Positions 1-10,238 of a stretch of DNA of 64,000 nt are shown in pieces; positions within the stretch are counted from its first letter, which is position 1; every line of letters begins with the position of its first letter. The position numbers were made by a program, and so were the translations under genes. This DNA comes from Campylorhamphus procurvoides. Its lineage: Eukaryota > Chordata > Aves > Passeriformes > Dendrocolaptidae. The notes below the pieces were generated by a model. It searched no databases and was not told where the DNA came from. It saw only the letters and a list, made by a program, of their open reading frames with translations. The stretch is from NCBI GenBank assembly GCA_013396655.1, contig WBMV01007804.1:5291-69290 (forward strand). Reading direction: 5' to 3'.

Positions 1-119
1 ATCAGTCTCACCTGTCTCGCATTGGCCTTTTTAGCCACCAGCGTGCTTGTAGCAAGCGTGGGTAGAACCCTTGTAAATCTTCGTTTGCGAAGCCTAGCCA
101 TGATGATGAATCAGGAATT
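1..119 (-). repeat. Unclassified repeat motif, copy 1 (partial at window edge)
   Basis: Read on the minus strand, bases 62-108 match bases 11735-11780 on the plus strand over about 46 bp with about three mismatches. The shared block contains an ATG followed by a near-palindromic TTCG(C/T)GAA core. Similarity continues more loosely beyond it (an acgcttgc block), and the second copy resumes on the far side of an LTR insertion. The element is cut by the window start on one side and by a CR1 tail on the other. Being present twice, it is dispersed repeat DNA. I do not recognise the family; a retroelement leader or coding start is possible. Confidence 0.5.
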
Positions 120-272
120 GGAACGGGCTGCCCAGAGAGGTGGTTGATTCATCATCTGTGTAGGTTTTTAAGAGGAAACTGAATGTGGTACTTAGTACCA
201 TGATGTAGTAAGCTAAATGGTTCATCAAAGGTCTTTTCCAACCTGGTTAATTCTATGATTCTATTCACAGGG
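120..272 (+). mobile_element. CR1: CR1 LINE, 3' end fragment
   Basis: This is the typical CR1 3' terminus. It has the 'gggctgcccagagaggtggttga' type block at the end of ORF2, then the 'ggtcttttccaacctggttaattc' tail, and it ends in the attctatgattctat microsatellite-like terminus that CR1 elements use. It is severely 5' truncated, as most avian CR1 copies are. No coding capacity remains. Confidence 0.9.
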
Positions 273-293
273 TGGTAGGAGCAGCTATGATGA

Positions 294-895
294 GCAAGGT
301 TAGAAAAGCCCTGCCTCCTGCCAAGTGAAGGAAAGGACACCAGGGTCTACTGGACTGAGTGGATCCAATGGCCTGGCACATCAGAACCACAAGAATTCAA
401 GACTTTGGTTGACAGTGGCCCTCAAGCTGCTTTAATGCCATCAGGATACGTGGGTTTGGAATCTATTTCCATTTCTGGGATGACAGAGGATTCTCAAGAG
501 CTGACAGTGTTAGAAGCTGAAGCGAGCTTGACCAGGAAAGACTGGCAGAAACACCTCATCATAACTGGCCCAGATGTCCCATGTATCCTGGGCATTGACT
601 TTCTTAGGAATGGGTACTTAAAAGACCCAAAAGAACATTGATGGGCCTTTAGAATTGCTGCTGTGGAGACAGAAGAGATTAAACAATTGAACACTTTGCC
701 TGGTTTGTCAGAAAACCCTTCTGTTTTAGGAGTCTTGAAAGTACAAGAACAGCAAGGACTGACTGCCACTACAACAGCACATTGCTGGCAGTACCAAACA
801 AATCAAGACTCCATGTCTCCCATCTATGACTCATGAATTGGAGAGCCAAGGGTTAGGGCTCAGCAAGACCCACTCACCCTTCAACAGCCACTGTT
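294..895 (+). pseudogene. ERVL-type protease and start of reverse transcriptase (relic)
   Basis: The frame open from 294 to 641 has the layout of a retroviral aspartic protease: an LVDSG active-site motif near 408 (family norm D-T/S-G), then the conserved C-terminal block ILGIDFLR near 588. A frame change at the stop at 639-641 leads into further pol-like residues (643-770). A block near 830-880 resembles the beginning of an ERVL reverse transcriptase and then stops at an LTR fragment. Gag, most of pol and env are absent here. This is an old endogenous retrovirus remnant, broken by a frameshift and truncated at both ends, with no expected activity. The match to the avian ERVL class is from recognition of the protein layout, not from a search. 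Confidence 0.75.
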
Positions 896-1103
896 TTCTC
901 CTTTGTGTTGGGAAAATCTGTGCGACTGCTGGGCTGCAGTAATGTCTCCCATTTTCTTCTTTTCATTATCTCATTCCTGATTTTCCAGTAAATTGTTACC
1001 TCAACCCATAATCTCTGCCTTTTTGTCCCTTTCTCACTGGAGGGAGTGGGGATAAGGGAAGTGGCTGCTTGGAATTGAATTTCCTGCTGGTTTTAAACCA
1101 CAA
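896..1103 (+). mobile_element. ERVL-type LTR fragment (3' part)
   Basis: The block is pyrimidine-rich and ends in a tttaaaccaca terminus like that of the LTR ending at 1718. It lies between the pol relic and the start of CR1 coding sequence at about 1104. The 5' boundary is not clear and the fragment appears truncated; no target duplication was found. Confidence 0.55.
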
Positions 1104-3217
1104 CAGAGAGACAGACCAGGAAGGCATGGTGGTGAATTTGCCCTCTATGTGAGGCAGCACTTGAAATGTATCAAGCTCTGTCTTGGTGAGGACAATGAGT
1201 GAGTTGAGAGCTTATGGGTTACGATAAAAGAGCAGACTAGTAAGGGTGACACTGTTGCGGGTGTTTGGTCCCAGTCACCTGATCAAGAGGAGGAAGCCTT
1301 TCTTCAGGTAACTAGAAGCAGTCTCAAAGTCATCAGACCCTGGCTCTTGTGGGGGATTTTAACTACCATGGCATTTTCTGGAACAGCTACACAGCTGTCG
1401 TGGGTTTCTCTGATTACGCTTTTTTTTTTTATAAGAAGAAGATTGGNGACAGACCAAGGGGTGGTGGTGGAAAAGTGTTTCTAACCTGTTTTTATTTCTT
1501 GTTTTTAGTTTTTAGTTTGTTAGTAAAAAATTTTAGCATTAGTTTAAGTTCTGCTTTGCCCATGGTATTAATCAAAGCTCCTCTTTCGGTTGTTATCTCT
1601 AGCCATAAATTCCTAGCTGTTTTCTTTTTCCCTTCCCTCTGCAAGGCGAAAGGGGTGGGGAGGGCCTTGAAGGAGTTTTGCTGGACATCAGGTGTTTATC
1701 CAGGGTCAAACCACCACAACAGCAAAGCACAAACAGCCCGGGAGGTTCTTGGAAAGTGTTGAAGAAAACTTCCTGTCACAGATAGGAGAGGAGCCCACAA
1801 GGAATGGTGTGCTGCTCAACCTCATACTAATCAACAAGGAAGGTCTTGTTGATGATGTGAAGGTTGGGGACAGCCTTGGCTGTGGTGACTGTGAGATTGT
1901 AGAGTTCAGTGTTGAACAAAGAGGTAGCAGGACAGCAAGCACGATTATGACCACAGACTTCAGGTGAGCTAACTTTAGTCTCCTTAGGGGTATTTGCAGA
2001 AAAATCCCATGGGAGCAGGCCCTGCAGGGAAGAGGAGTCCAAGAGAGTTTGCCGAGGTTCAAAGCTGACTTCATCCAGGCCTACGAACCATGCACCCCAA
2101 TGAGAAAGAAGACAGGCTAAGGGGACTAGAAACCTCCCTGGATGAATAAGAACTCCTGTCATTGCTCAAGTATAAGCAAAACATTCCCAGGAGATGAAAG
2201 CAAGGTCAGGCCACTTGGAGGTGGCCAGGAGAAGTAGAAATGAGACTAGAAAGGCCAAGGCCTGTCTAGAACTACCTCTGGCCAGGGATGCCAAGGACAA
2301 CAAAAAGAGCTTTTTCAAATACATCAATAACAAAAGGAAAACTAAAGATAATGTGAGCCCATTAGTAAAAGGAGAGGGGACCCTGGTAACAAAGGACCCA
2401 AAGAAGGCAGAATTATTGGGTGTCTTCTTTGCATTGGTCTTCACTGATAAGGCCAGCTCTCAGGCATCGCTGACCCAGGAGACCAGGGTAAATGAATGTC
2501 AGGAGGAAGATCTTCCCATGGTCAAGGAAGATTGGGTCAGAGAACACCTAAACAAATTTGACATCCACAAGGGCTGAGGGAGCTGGCAGACATCATAGCC
2601 AGGTCACTCACAATCATCTTTGAGAAGTCATGGAGGTCAGGAGAGGTGCCTGAGGAGTAGAAGAAAGCAAATGCCACTTCAGTCTTCAAAAAGGGCAAGA
2701 AGGAGGAGCCATGAAACTTCTGGTCAGCCAGCCTCATCTCAATCCCTGGACCAAGTGATGGAGCGCCTCATTCTGGAGGTCATCTCTACCCACATGGAAG
2801 ACAAGGAGGTCATCAGGAGCAGTCAGTGTGGATTCACTGAAGGTGACCATTTGTCTTCTACAATGAAACAACTACCTGGATGGATGGAGGGAGAACAGGG
2901 GATATTGTCTGATTTGACTTCAGCAAGGCTTTCCACATTGTCTCTCACAGCATCCTCACAGGCAAACTCCAGCAAGTGTGGGTTAGATGAGTGCACAATG
3001 AGGGGGATTGAGGATGGAATGGCAGATCCCAGAGTAGTCAATGACTCAACCTTCCCGTACCTAAAGGCAAGTTATAAGAAAGATGAGCCTGTAGTGCTAG
3101 GAGAGGGGGTAATAGTTTTAAACTAAAAGAGCATAGATTTAGATTAGATATAAGAAAGAAATTTTTTGGAATGAGGATGGTGAAACACTGGAACAGGTTG
3201 CCCAGAGAAGTTGTAGA
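1104..3217 (+). mobile_element. CR1: CR1 LINE, ORF2 fragment interrupted by an LTR
   Basis: Translated pieces follow CR1 ORF2 in order. Endonuclease segments lie at 1104-1395 (containing GDFN at about 1352) and 1724-1967 (FLESVEENFL, NKEGLVDDV, LGCGD). The linker region is at 1968-2577, including the 127-codon open stretch at 2194-2577 (NKKSFFKYINNKRKTKDN type block). Reverse-transcriptase remnants follow at 2578-3060 and 3'-end sequence from about 3125. Multiple stops and frameshifts break it. It is split by the LTR at 1396-1718 and is cut at about 3217, where ERV LTR sequence begins. It is a dead LINE copy lacking the 5' end. Confidence 0.88.
1396..1718 (+). mobile_element. ERVL-type solo LTR inserted in CR1, with assembly gap
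   Basis: It begins TGTCG and ends CCACCACA (TG...CA). It is flanked by a perfect 5-bp direct repeat acagc at 1391-1395 and 1719-1723, and CR1 endonuclease coding sequence resumes directly after it. The insertion is therefore well defined. A single N at 1447 sits inside it, so the true length is unknown. A 5-bp target duplication and this terminus fit an ERVL-class LTR. Confidence 0.85.
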
Positions 3218-3411
3218 TGGTTGGTTCAGGCCAGGCCAGGGTTAATTTTTGCAGTAGCCAGGAGGGGGTGTGGTTAGGACCCAAAGGTTATNGAGGATGG
3301 TGAAACACTGGAACAGGTTGCCCAGAGAAGTTGTAGATGGTTGGTTCAGGCCAGGCCAGGGTTAATTTTTGCAGTAGCCAGGAGGGGGTGTGGTTAGGAC
3401 CCAAAGGTTAT
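3173..3411 (+). repeat. 119-bp direct duplication across an N
   Basis: Bases 3173-3291 (CR1 tail plus LTR start) are repeated at 3293-3411, with a single N at 3292 between them. The end of one contig and the start of the next appear to be the same sequence. An assembly join that was not collapsed is the simplest reading. Confidence 0.9.
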
Positions 3412-3805
3412 TTTATACCACCTCATGTCATTGCTGGGAGTGGGGGGAAGAGAGTCTCTTCCCAGGAGCCGTGGTCTCCTCTGCTTAAGTAAGCATGGCA
3501 GAGGGAGTGATCGGGTATTTTCTATTATTGGGGGAGGGAGTGTTTCCATGTGAATCATTTGGGTTTTATACCCTCTGTCATTAATATTGTTGCTGCAACT
3601 ATTTGTTTTCTTATCTCATTGCTGTTTCCAGTAAATTTTTCTTATGTTATCCTGAGATCTTTATCTTTTGTGTCTCCAGTTCTCCCCTCCACGTCACTGC
3701 AGGGGAAGGGTGAGGGAGGAGTTGGGGGGGAGTGTGCGAGCAGCAGTGTGGTTTGGAGGGTCTCAGTGGGAATGCTAAACTGTGGAATACAGTTCCTAAA
3801 CCACA
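3338..3805 (+). mobile_element. ERVL-type 5' LTR (first assembled copy)
   Basis: Sequence leaves CR1 at TGGTTGG, carries a ttttatacc promoter-like box near 3411, and ends near the cctaaaccaca terminus at 3805, as the other ERVL-type LTRs here do. Partial starts of the same LTR are present at 3218-3291 and 5012-5173, and another full copy at 5226-5693. The exact LTR end is inferred from the terminus only; no 3' partner LTR was found. Confidence 0.6.
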
Positions 3806-4371
3806 AGTCCTTTGTCTGTGGTGGAGTCAGCTTTCCTCATAGCAGTTCATGTAGTGTTGTGCTCTGCAGCTAGAAGGGTGTTGATAACACACCAATGTTT
3901 TGGCTGTTGCTGAACAGTGCTCATACAATATCCAGACTGTCTCTCCAGACCCTTTTCCCCAAAGGTCAGTAGGCTGGGATGAGCAAGAGGTTGTGAGGGA
4001 ACACATCCAGGGCAACTGACTCTAACAGAGCAAAGGGATATTGGCAGAATCACAGAATGGTTGAGGTTGGAAGGGACTTCCAGAGATCTGTAAGGGTTTA
4101 AAGAGCTCAGTTGCCTGTCTCAAATACTGTCAAGACCATAGCCGTGTTGATGTACTGTTGTGTCACATGAGTTTATAATGCAGTACCCTGAAAGACCATG
4201 GGTTTCATTTGGAATGTGTATTCAGTGTTGTCTACGTGCCCTGGCCTGGGTTGCTACTTCTGAGGGTTTATTGATAATGGCATTCAGCCTGTGGGGGAGG
4301 GGCCAGCAGGGGGTGATTTTTCCCAAAGTTTCACCCCGTTCTCTTTCAGGTCTGCTACAACAGCTGTTGAA
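3806..4371 (+). other. ERVL leader region with LTR-like and CR1 scraps
   Basis: This stretch lies between the LTR and the gag frame. Bases 3880-4048 resemble internal LTR text of avian ERVL elements (caaagggatattg type block). Bases 4049-4092 are a minus-strand CR1 terminus (agaatcacagaatggttgag). A ctctttcag sequence at about 4342-4350, just before gag, looks like a splice acceptor, but this is unproven. No primer-binding site could be assigned. Confidence 0.45.
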
Positions 4372-4878
4372 ATGTTTGAATTCCCTCTGGATGCTAGGGA
4401 TAGCATAATCTTTTTGCTATGTCTGCCAGGTTTCCTCAGTATGGTCTACCTCATTTTTGGAGACAGGACAAAGATCTCTAGAGAAATTGTCCAGAGGCCC
4501 ATGCCAGGGAGGCATAACCTTGAGTGGCATGGAATGTGGGAGGACATGGGCCAGTTTTTGGAGAGCTTATCTCCTCCAATGGTCTGCAGATTCACCCCTG
4601 AACAACTTCAGGACCCTGTTAAGGTGATAAGATTTGTAAAGGAAAAATGCTGTGGCAGCTCCAGAGAGGGGCAGCTTACTGCGATGTGCTGGGCCCTGGC
4701 CACTGCCTACTGGGCACTGCTCAGTATGGTACAGCACCTACAGAAGGAAAAGAAAAGAAACAAAATAATAGACACCACGGCCACTCAGGTGCTAATTAAG
4801 CCAGAGGGGCAACCCAAGCAAAAAGAACACTGTCCAAAAGAGGAAATACAAGACCAAATCAGTTCGTCCAGTGAATGA
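4372..4878 (+). pseudogene. gag: ERVL-type gag N-terminal region, copy 1
   Basis: A 168-codon frame starts at an ATG at 4372 (open upstream to 4291) and ends at a stop at 4876-4878. Residues about 12-29 are strongly hydrophobic. Downstream come a 'PGRHNLEWHGMW' block, 'FTPEQLQDPVKVI' and 'VKEKCCG', then a lysine- and glutamate-rich tail. The order matches the gag N-terminus of avian ERVL elements as I know that family; no function is expected, since the frame stops well before capsid sequence. The copy ends at the N at 4996 and is identical in translation to the frame at 6260-6766. Confidence 0.7.
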
Positions 4879-4996
4879 CAATGGGGAGGTGGGACCTGCA
4901 CCATGGGTGGACTCAGAGTCAGAAATAATCACTGAATCCCTATCATTTGACAACCTACAAAATCTGGGGAAAGATGTCACCCAAGAAACAGGTGAN

Positions 4997-5177
4997 CAGA
5001 GAAGTTGTAGATGGTTGGTTCAGGCCAGGCCAGGGTTAATTTTTGCAGTAGCCAGGAGGGGGGGTGGTTAGGACCCAAAGGTTATTTTATACCACCTCAT
5101 GTCATTGCTGGGAGTGGGGGGAAGAGAGTCTCTTCCCAGGAGCCGTGGTCTCCTCTGCTTAAGTAAGCATGGCAGGG
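4997..5177 (+). repeat. Partial repeat of CR1/LTR junction after the N
   Basis: Bases 4997-5173 correspond to 3203-3379 extended (CR1 end, LTR start, to gcatggcag). The text then jumps back at about 5175 to the CR1 tail ggaatgaggatgg and runs through the LTR start again. It is either a true short tandem duplication or another assembly overlap. One small difference (a longer G-run at 5058-5066) suggests a second allele or a sequencing error. Confidence 0.75.
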
Positions 5178-5225
5178 AATGAGGATGGTGAAACACTGGA
5201 ACAGGTTGCCCAGAGAAGTTGTAGA

Positions 5226-5693
5226 TGGTTGGTTCAGGCCAGGCCAGGGTTAATTTTTGCAGTAGCCAGGAGGGGGTGTGGTTAGGACCCAAAGGTTATT
5301 TTATACCACCTCATGTCATTGCTGGGAGTGGGGGGAAGAGAGTCTCTTCCCAGGAGCCGTGGTCTCCTCTGCTTAAGTAAGCATGGCAGAGGGAGTGATC
5401 GGGTATTTTCTATTATTGGGGGAGGGAGTGTTTCCATGTGAATCATTTGGGTTTTATACCCTCTGTCATTAATATTGTTGCTGCAACTATTTGTTTTCTT
5501 ATCTCATTGCTGTTTCCAGTAAATTTTTCTTATGTTATCCTGAGATCTTTATCTTTTGTGTCTCCAGTTCTCCCCTCCACGTCACTGCAGGGGAAGGGTG
5601 AGGGAGGAGTTGGGGGGGAGTGTGCGAGCAGCAGTGTGGTTTGGAGGGTCTCAGTGGGAATGCTAAACTGTGGAATACAGTTCCTAAACCACA
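5226..5693 (+). mobile_element. ERVL-type 5' LTR (second assembled copy)
   Basis: This is the same sequence as 3338-3805, displaced by exactly 1888 bases, with the same flanking CR1 tail on the left and the same leader on the right. Confidence 0.65.
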
Positions 5694-6259
5694 AGTCCTT
5701 TGTCTGTGGTGGAGTCAGCTTTCCTCATAGCAGTTCATGTAGTGTTGTGCTCTGCAGCTAGAAGGGTGTTGATAACACACCAATGTTTTGGCTGTTGCTG
5801 AACAGTGCTCATACAATATCCAGACTGTCTCTCCAGACCCTTTTCCCCAAAGGTCAGTAGGCTGGGATGAGCAAGAGGTTGTGAGGGAACACATCCAGGG
5901 CAACTGACTCTAACAGAGCAAAGGGATATTGGCAGAATCACAGAATGGTTGAGGTTGGAAGGGACTTCCAGAGATCTGTAAGGGTTTAAAGAGCTCAGTT
6001 GCCTGTCTCAAATACTGTCAAGACCATAGCCGTGTTGATGTACTGTTGTGTCACATGAGTTTATAATGCAGTACCCTGAAAGACCATGGGTTTCATTTGG
6101 AATGTGTATTCAGTGTTGTCTACGTGCCCTGGCCTGGGTTGCTACTTCTGAGGGTTTATTGATAATGGCATTCAGCCTGTGGGGGAGGGGCCAGCAGGGG
6201 GTGATTTTTCCCAAAGTTTCACCCCGTTCTCTTTCAGGTCTGCTACAACAGCTGTTGAA
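5694..6259 (+). other. ERVL leader region, second assembled copy
   Basis: Copy of 3806-4371 at offset 1888, including the minus-strand CR1 terminus at about 5937-5980. Nothing further was found in it. Confidence 0.45.
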
Positions 6260-7200
6260 ATGTTTGAATTCCCTCTGGATGCTAGGGATAGCATAATCTT
6301 TTTGCTATGTCTGCCAGGTTTCCTCAGTATGGTCTACCTCATTTTTGGAGACAGGACAAAGATCTCTAGAGAAATTGTCCAGAGGCCCATGCCAGGGAGG
6401 CATAACCTTGAGTGGCATGGAATGTGGGAGGACATGGGCCAGTTTTTGGAGAGCTTATCTCCTCCAATGGTCTGCAGATTCACCCCTGAACAACTTCAGG
6501 ACCCTGTTAAGGTGATAAGATTTGTAAAGGAAAAATGCTGTGGCAGCTCCAGAGAGGGGCAGCTTACTGCGATGTGCTGGGCCCTGGCCACTGCCTACTG
6601 GGCACTGCTCAGTATGGTACAGCACCTACAGAAGGAAAAGAAAAGAAACAAAATAATAGACACCACGGCCACTCAGGTGCTAATTAAGCCAGAGGGGCAA
6701 CCCAAGCAAAAAGAACACTGTCCAAAAGAGGAAATACAAGACCAAATCAGTTCGTCCAGTGAATGACAATGGGGAGGTGGGACCTGCACCATGGGTGGAC
6801 TCAGAGTCAGAAATAATCACTGAATCCCTATCATTTGACAACCTACAAAATCTGGGGAAAGATGTCACCCAAGAAACAGGTGAGCCCATATTGACCTGGT
6901 TGATCTGAGTCTGGGATCTTGAGGGCAGAGGTTTGCAGCATGATGGTACTGAAGGGACACTTTTAGAATCCCTGTCCCAAGATGTGGGCATGGATAGGGA
7001 TTCATGAAGAAATCAGAATCCCTCAACATTTGGATGCAGCTTTTAACAAATGTGAGAGATAGATATGCCTACCGGGATGACCTCCATGTACATCATTGCC
7101 CCTGGAAGACCATGGAGCAAGGATCCTATGCCTGAGAGAACTAGTGTTGCTCGAGGGACATTTGCAGGGGATGGGCAACCCAGTAATGACCAGACAAGGT
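6260..7200 (+). pseudogene. gag: ERVL-type gag relic, copy 2 with degenerate continuation
   Basis: The open frame 6260-6766 is identical in translation to 4372-4878. Unlike the first copy it continues past the contig end: 6767-7170 still reads as gag-like protein in changing frames (an EPILTWL block near 6883 and a capsid-like ERYAYRDD block near 7055), but it is full of stops and frameshifts. The relic ends where CR1 sequence starts near 7230. This copy is therefore the complete representative of the locus, and the first is contained in it. Old, inactive endogenous retrovirus. Confidence 0.7.
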
Positions 7201-8177
7201 CAACGGCACAGGCTCTTCAGAAGAGATAGACAAGGTAGGAGAGCAGAAGAGACAGACAAGGTAGGAGAGGCAGAGGGTTGGCTCTGTATATTAGGGAGTT
7301 TCTTGACTCTGTAGAACTTGAGGTTAGTGATGATAAGGTTGAGAACCTATGGGTAAGAACCAGGGGGAAGGCCAACAAAGCCAACGTCCTGGTGGGAGTC
7401 TGCTGTAGACCACCCAGCCAGGAAGAAGAGGTGGATGAATTCTTCTACAAGCAGCTGGTGGATGTCTCAAAATCAACAGCCCTTGTGCTTGTGGGTGACT
7501 TTAACCTGCTGGATGTCTGTTGGGAACTCAACACAGCAGAGAAGAGGCAGTCTAGGAGATTCCTAGAGTGTATGGAGGAGAGCTTGTCGCAGCTGCTGAG
7601 TGAGCCGGTCAAGGATGAGGCCCCAGTAGACCTGCTGTTTATGAACAGAGAGGGGCTGGTGGGAGATGTGGTGCTCAGTGGACATGTGGGGCACAGTGAT
7701 CATGAAATGATGGAGTTTTTCATACTCAGTGAAACAAGGCAGGGTACCAACAAAACCTCTACCCTGGATTCCGGAGGACAGACTTTGGCCTATTCGGGAT
7801 GCTGATTTGGAGACTACCATGGGAAACAGCCCTGAAAAAGAGAGGGGTCCAGGAAAGATGGATATATTTCAAGAAGGAAATCTTGAAGGTCCCTGTGTGC
7901 TGAAAGGTGAGCCGGTGGGGAACACATCCAGCCTGGCTAGGCAGGGACCTTTTGCAGGAACTCAGAGAAAAAAGAGAATTTATCACCTTTTGAAAAAGGG
8001 GCAGGAAACTTAGGAAGTGTTTAAGGATACCACTAGGTCACACAGAAAGAAAGGCGAAAGCACAATTAGACCTTAATCTGGCCATTTCTGTAAAGGATAA
8101 CAAAAAGTGTTTTTATAAATACATCTATAGCAAAAGGAGGTCCAAGCCAAAACTCCTTTCCTTCTTGGACACAGGGG

Positions 8178-9297
8178 TATGAGAAATAAAAACCCAAGGT
8201 TTTATTACAAGCAAATGAATTAAACGAAGAGGTTGCTAACTTAGGGATTATATTTTTGGTTTTTTCTAACCTATAGGCATGTCACGGAGTTGTGAGGCAC
8301 CCACTCCTGTCTGAGGCAGCTGCCAGGGACTACATGGTCAGGAACAGGGGAATTACATATTAACTAGAGATGTAGCTGAAGCAGCCTCAGCCACGTGGCT
8401 GGCCATGCAGGCAGATGGAAGCTGCCATATTATTTGGGACTCCACCCCTGGCATGAGGGGGCACAGCGTAACCAATCCGGGGAAGGGGAACACCCTTCCT
8501 GTTATGTAGATGGGGTGGGACCTTAGTGAAACAAGGATGAACCCCAGAAATGGTTAACTGGATCAGTAGAAGCTGTTCAGCACCTGCTTTGCTTGAGTTT
8601 ATCGGAGAACATGGATATGTGTTCTGTTCAAACCACTGGACCTGATCTTAAAAAACTACATACAACCAACCTAGCGCTGTTAATCATGACAATGTAGACA
8701 TTTGAATAGAGCAAAATGGCCTTAAGCCAGTAGTTTCTGTAAGCTTCAGTGACTAGGTCATGAAGAGTGAAGGCTGAAGAGGTCAAGGTGAAGGAGTTAA
8801 AGACCCCTAGAGTGAGGCTGAAGACCGGAAACAACCACCTAATCCTGATGCCAAAAGAAGATTCTGGAAGGTGCTGCCCAGACTCCACCTAGTCTCTGCC
8901 TAATCATTAATATGCATAATCAGATGTTGTAATCTTATGACTGTGCAAAATTGTGTGCTGTAATCACGTAGTGAAATGTATAAAATGGCTCATTTTGCAC
9001 TGTTGACTCGAAGATAGTTTGTCCAACAGGAGTTGGCTAGCTTTCCAGTGCTGCTTGAATAAATACCTTTGTTGCTAAAAGAACAAACTCTCTTAGCAGT
9101 TCGTTTCATACTGAGGTTTTTCGGCATCACTGGAAACCTTTAAAGGCATAGTTTTTGAATTGGGAGGTATGTTTTCTGGACTTTAGGGACCTGGGCACTC
9201 AGCACACACTGTATTTGAATTTTCCAGTTCATTATATTTCTTTGTTTCACAAATATTTGCTATATTTCTAAATTTAATAAAAGAGATTTTTCTCACA
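8178..9297. mobile_element. 516-bp LTR-like family, copy 1 (interrupted)
   Basis: It aligns along its length with 12553-13068. The ends form a short inverted repeat (TATGAGAAA ... TTTCTCACA, degenerate TG...CA). It interrupts CR1 with a 4-bp flanking repeat gggg (8174-8177 and 9298-9301). Removing the inner LTR at 8527-9130 leaves 516 bp, the same length as the other copy. Orientation is unclear. A minus-strand AATAAA (8201-8206) is conserved in both copies, which hints at minus. A solo LTR of a class I-like ERV is the best reading; a non-autonomous DNA transposon is the alternative. Confidence 0.75.
8527..9130 (+). mobile_element. Solo LTR nested inside the 516-bp element
   Basis: The block interrupts homology between the two copies of the 516-bp family. 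It has LTR-like signals on the plus strand: tataaaat at 8979-8986, AATAAA at 9058-9063, and a TG start and CA end at the chosen limits. About 65 nt separate the polyadenylation signal from the end, a normal U5 length. No clean target duplication was seen, so the limits may be off by a few bases. No internal retroviral genes are present. Confidence 0.7.
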
Positions 9298-9749
9298 GGG
9301 GATAGGGGGAGAATGCAATTACCAAAGTCAAGGAAAAGGTTGATGTACTTAACACCTTCTTTGCCTCAGTTTTCAACAATAAGACAGGTTGTTCCCAGGA
9401 CAACTGACCTCCTGAGCCAGTAGAGAGAGACAGGGACCAGAATAGCCCCCTGTAATCCAGAAGGAAGCAGTTAGTGCCCGGCTGAGCCACTTGGATCCTC
9501 ACAAGTCTATAGGACCAGACGGGATCCATCCTACAGTAATGAGGGAGCTGGCAGAAGAGCTCCCCAAGCTGTTCTCCATCATTTATCATCAGTCCTGACT
9601 GACCATGGAGTTCCAGATGACTGGAAATTGGACAATGTGATGCCCATCCACAAGAAGGATTCAGGAAACTACAGGCTTGTCAGCCTAACCTCAGTGCCCA
9701 GGAAAGGTTATGGAATTGATCATCTTGAGTGCAATCACACGACACCTAC

Positions 9750-10238
9750 TGTGGGAGTACCCTGCCTGAGAGACTGTAAAAATAGCCAAGGTGACCCTTT
9801 CCTGGAGTGGATACAGCTGACAAGCAAGTGAACAACGCCAGAAACTGACAACTACCTCAGAAGCTCATGTTTTAAAAGATGTTTTGTAGCATAGATAGTG
9901 ATTTATTGTATTAGATAGTTATTCCCCTGTATCTGTATGTTTTTGGTGGTGGTTACCCAGTTACTGGTTTCTTATTGATTGTGTATTCCCTATTCTTTTA
10001 CTGTCTGGCTTGTGATGCCAAACCCAGCGTCATCATGTGAAGCTAGCCACGCCCTGTCTGTATTCCCCTCATTCCTGTAAGCCTTTCCCCTCCTTGCCGC
10101 GATCCGCCCCTAACTCCTCCCACTTTCCAAGCTTCTGCCTGAAACCTATACCCGTCCCGTGCTCTCTGAATAAATCAGTTCTAGCCTGCATCCCACATCG
10201 GCTGGGACCGTGACCTTTCTTCCCTACGGCACGCGGCA
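9750..10238 (+). mobile_element. Solo LTR inserted in CR1 reverse-transcriptase region
   Basis: It starts TGTGGG and ends GCGGCA. It is flanked by acctac (9744-9749) and aactac (10239-10244), a 6-bp target duplication with one mismatch. AATAAA is at 10169-10174, about 65 nt before the end. CR1 text breaks off before it and resumes after it (cagtttaggaagagcacg). A 6-bp duplication would fit an ERVK-class LTR. Length 489 bp; no internal region. Confidence 0.82.

Noticed and set aside
3550..5761. Repeated small frames in the ERVL LTRs (for example 107 codons at 3550 and 5438)
   Set aside because: They lie in LTR sequence and recur only because the block is assembled twice; not genes.
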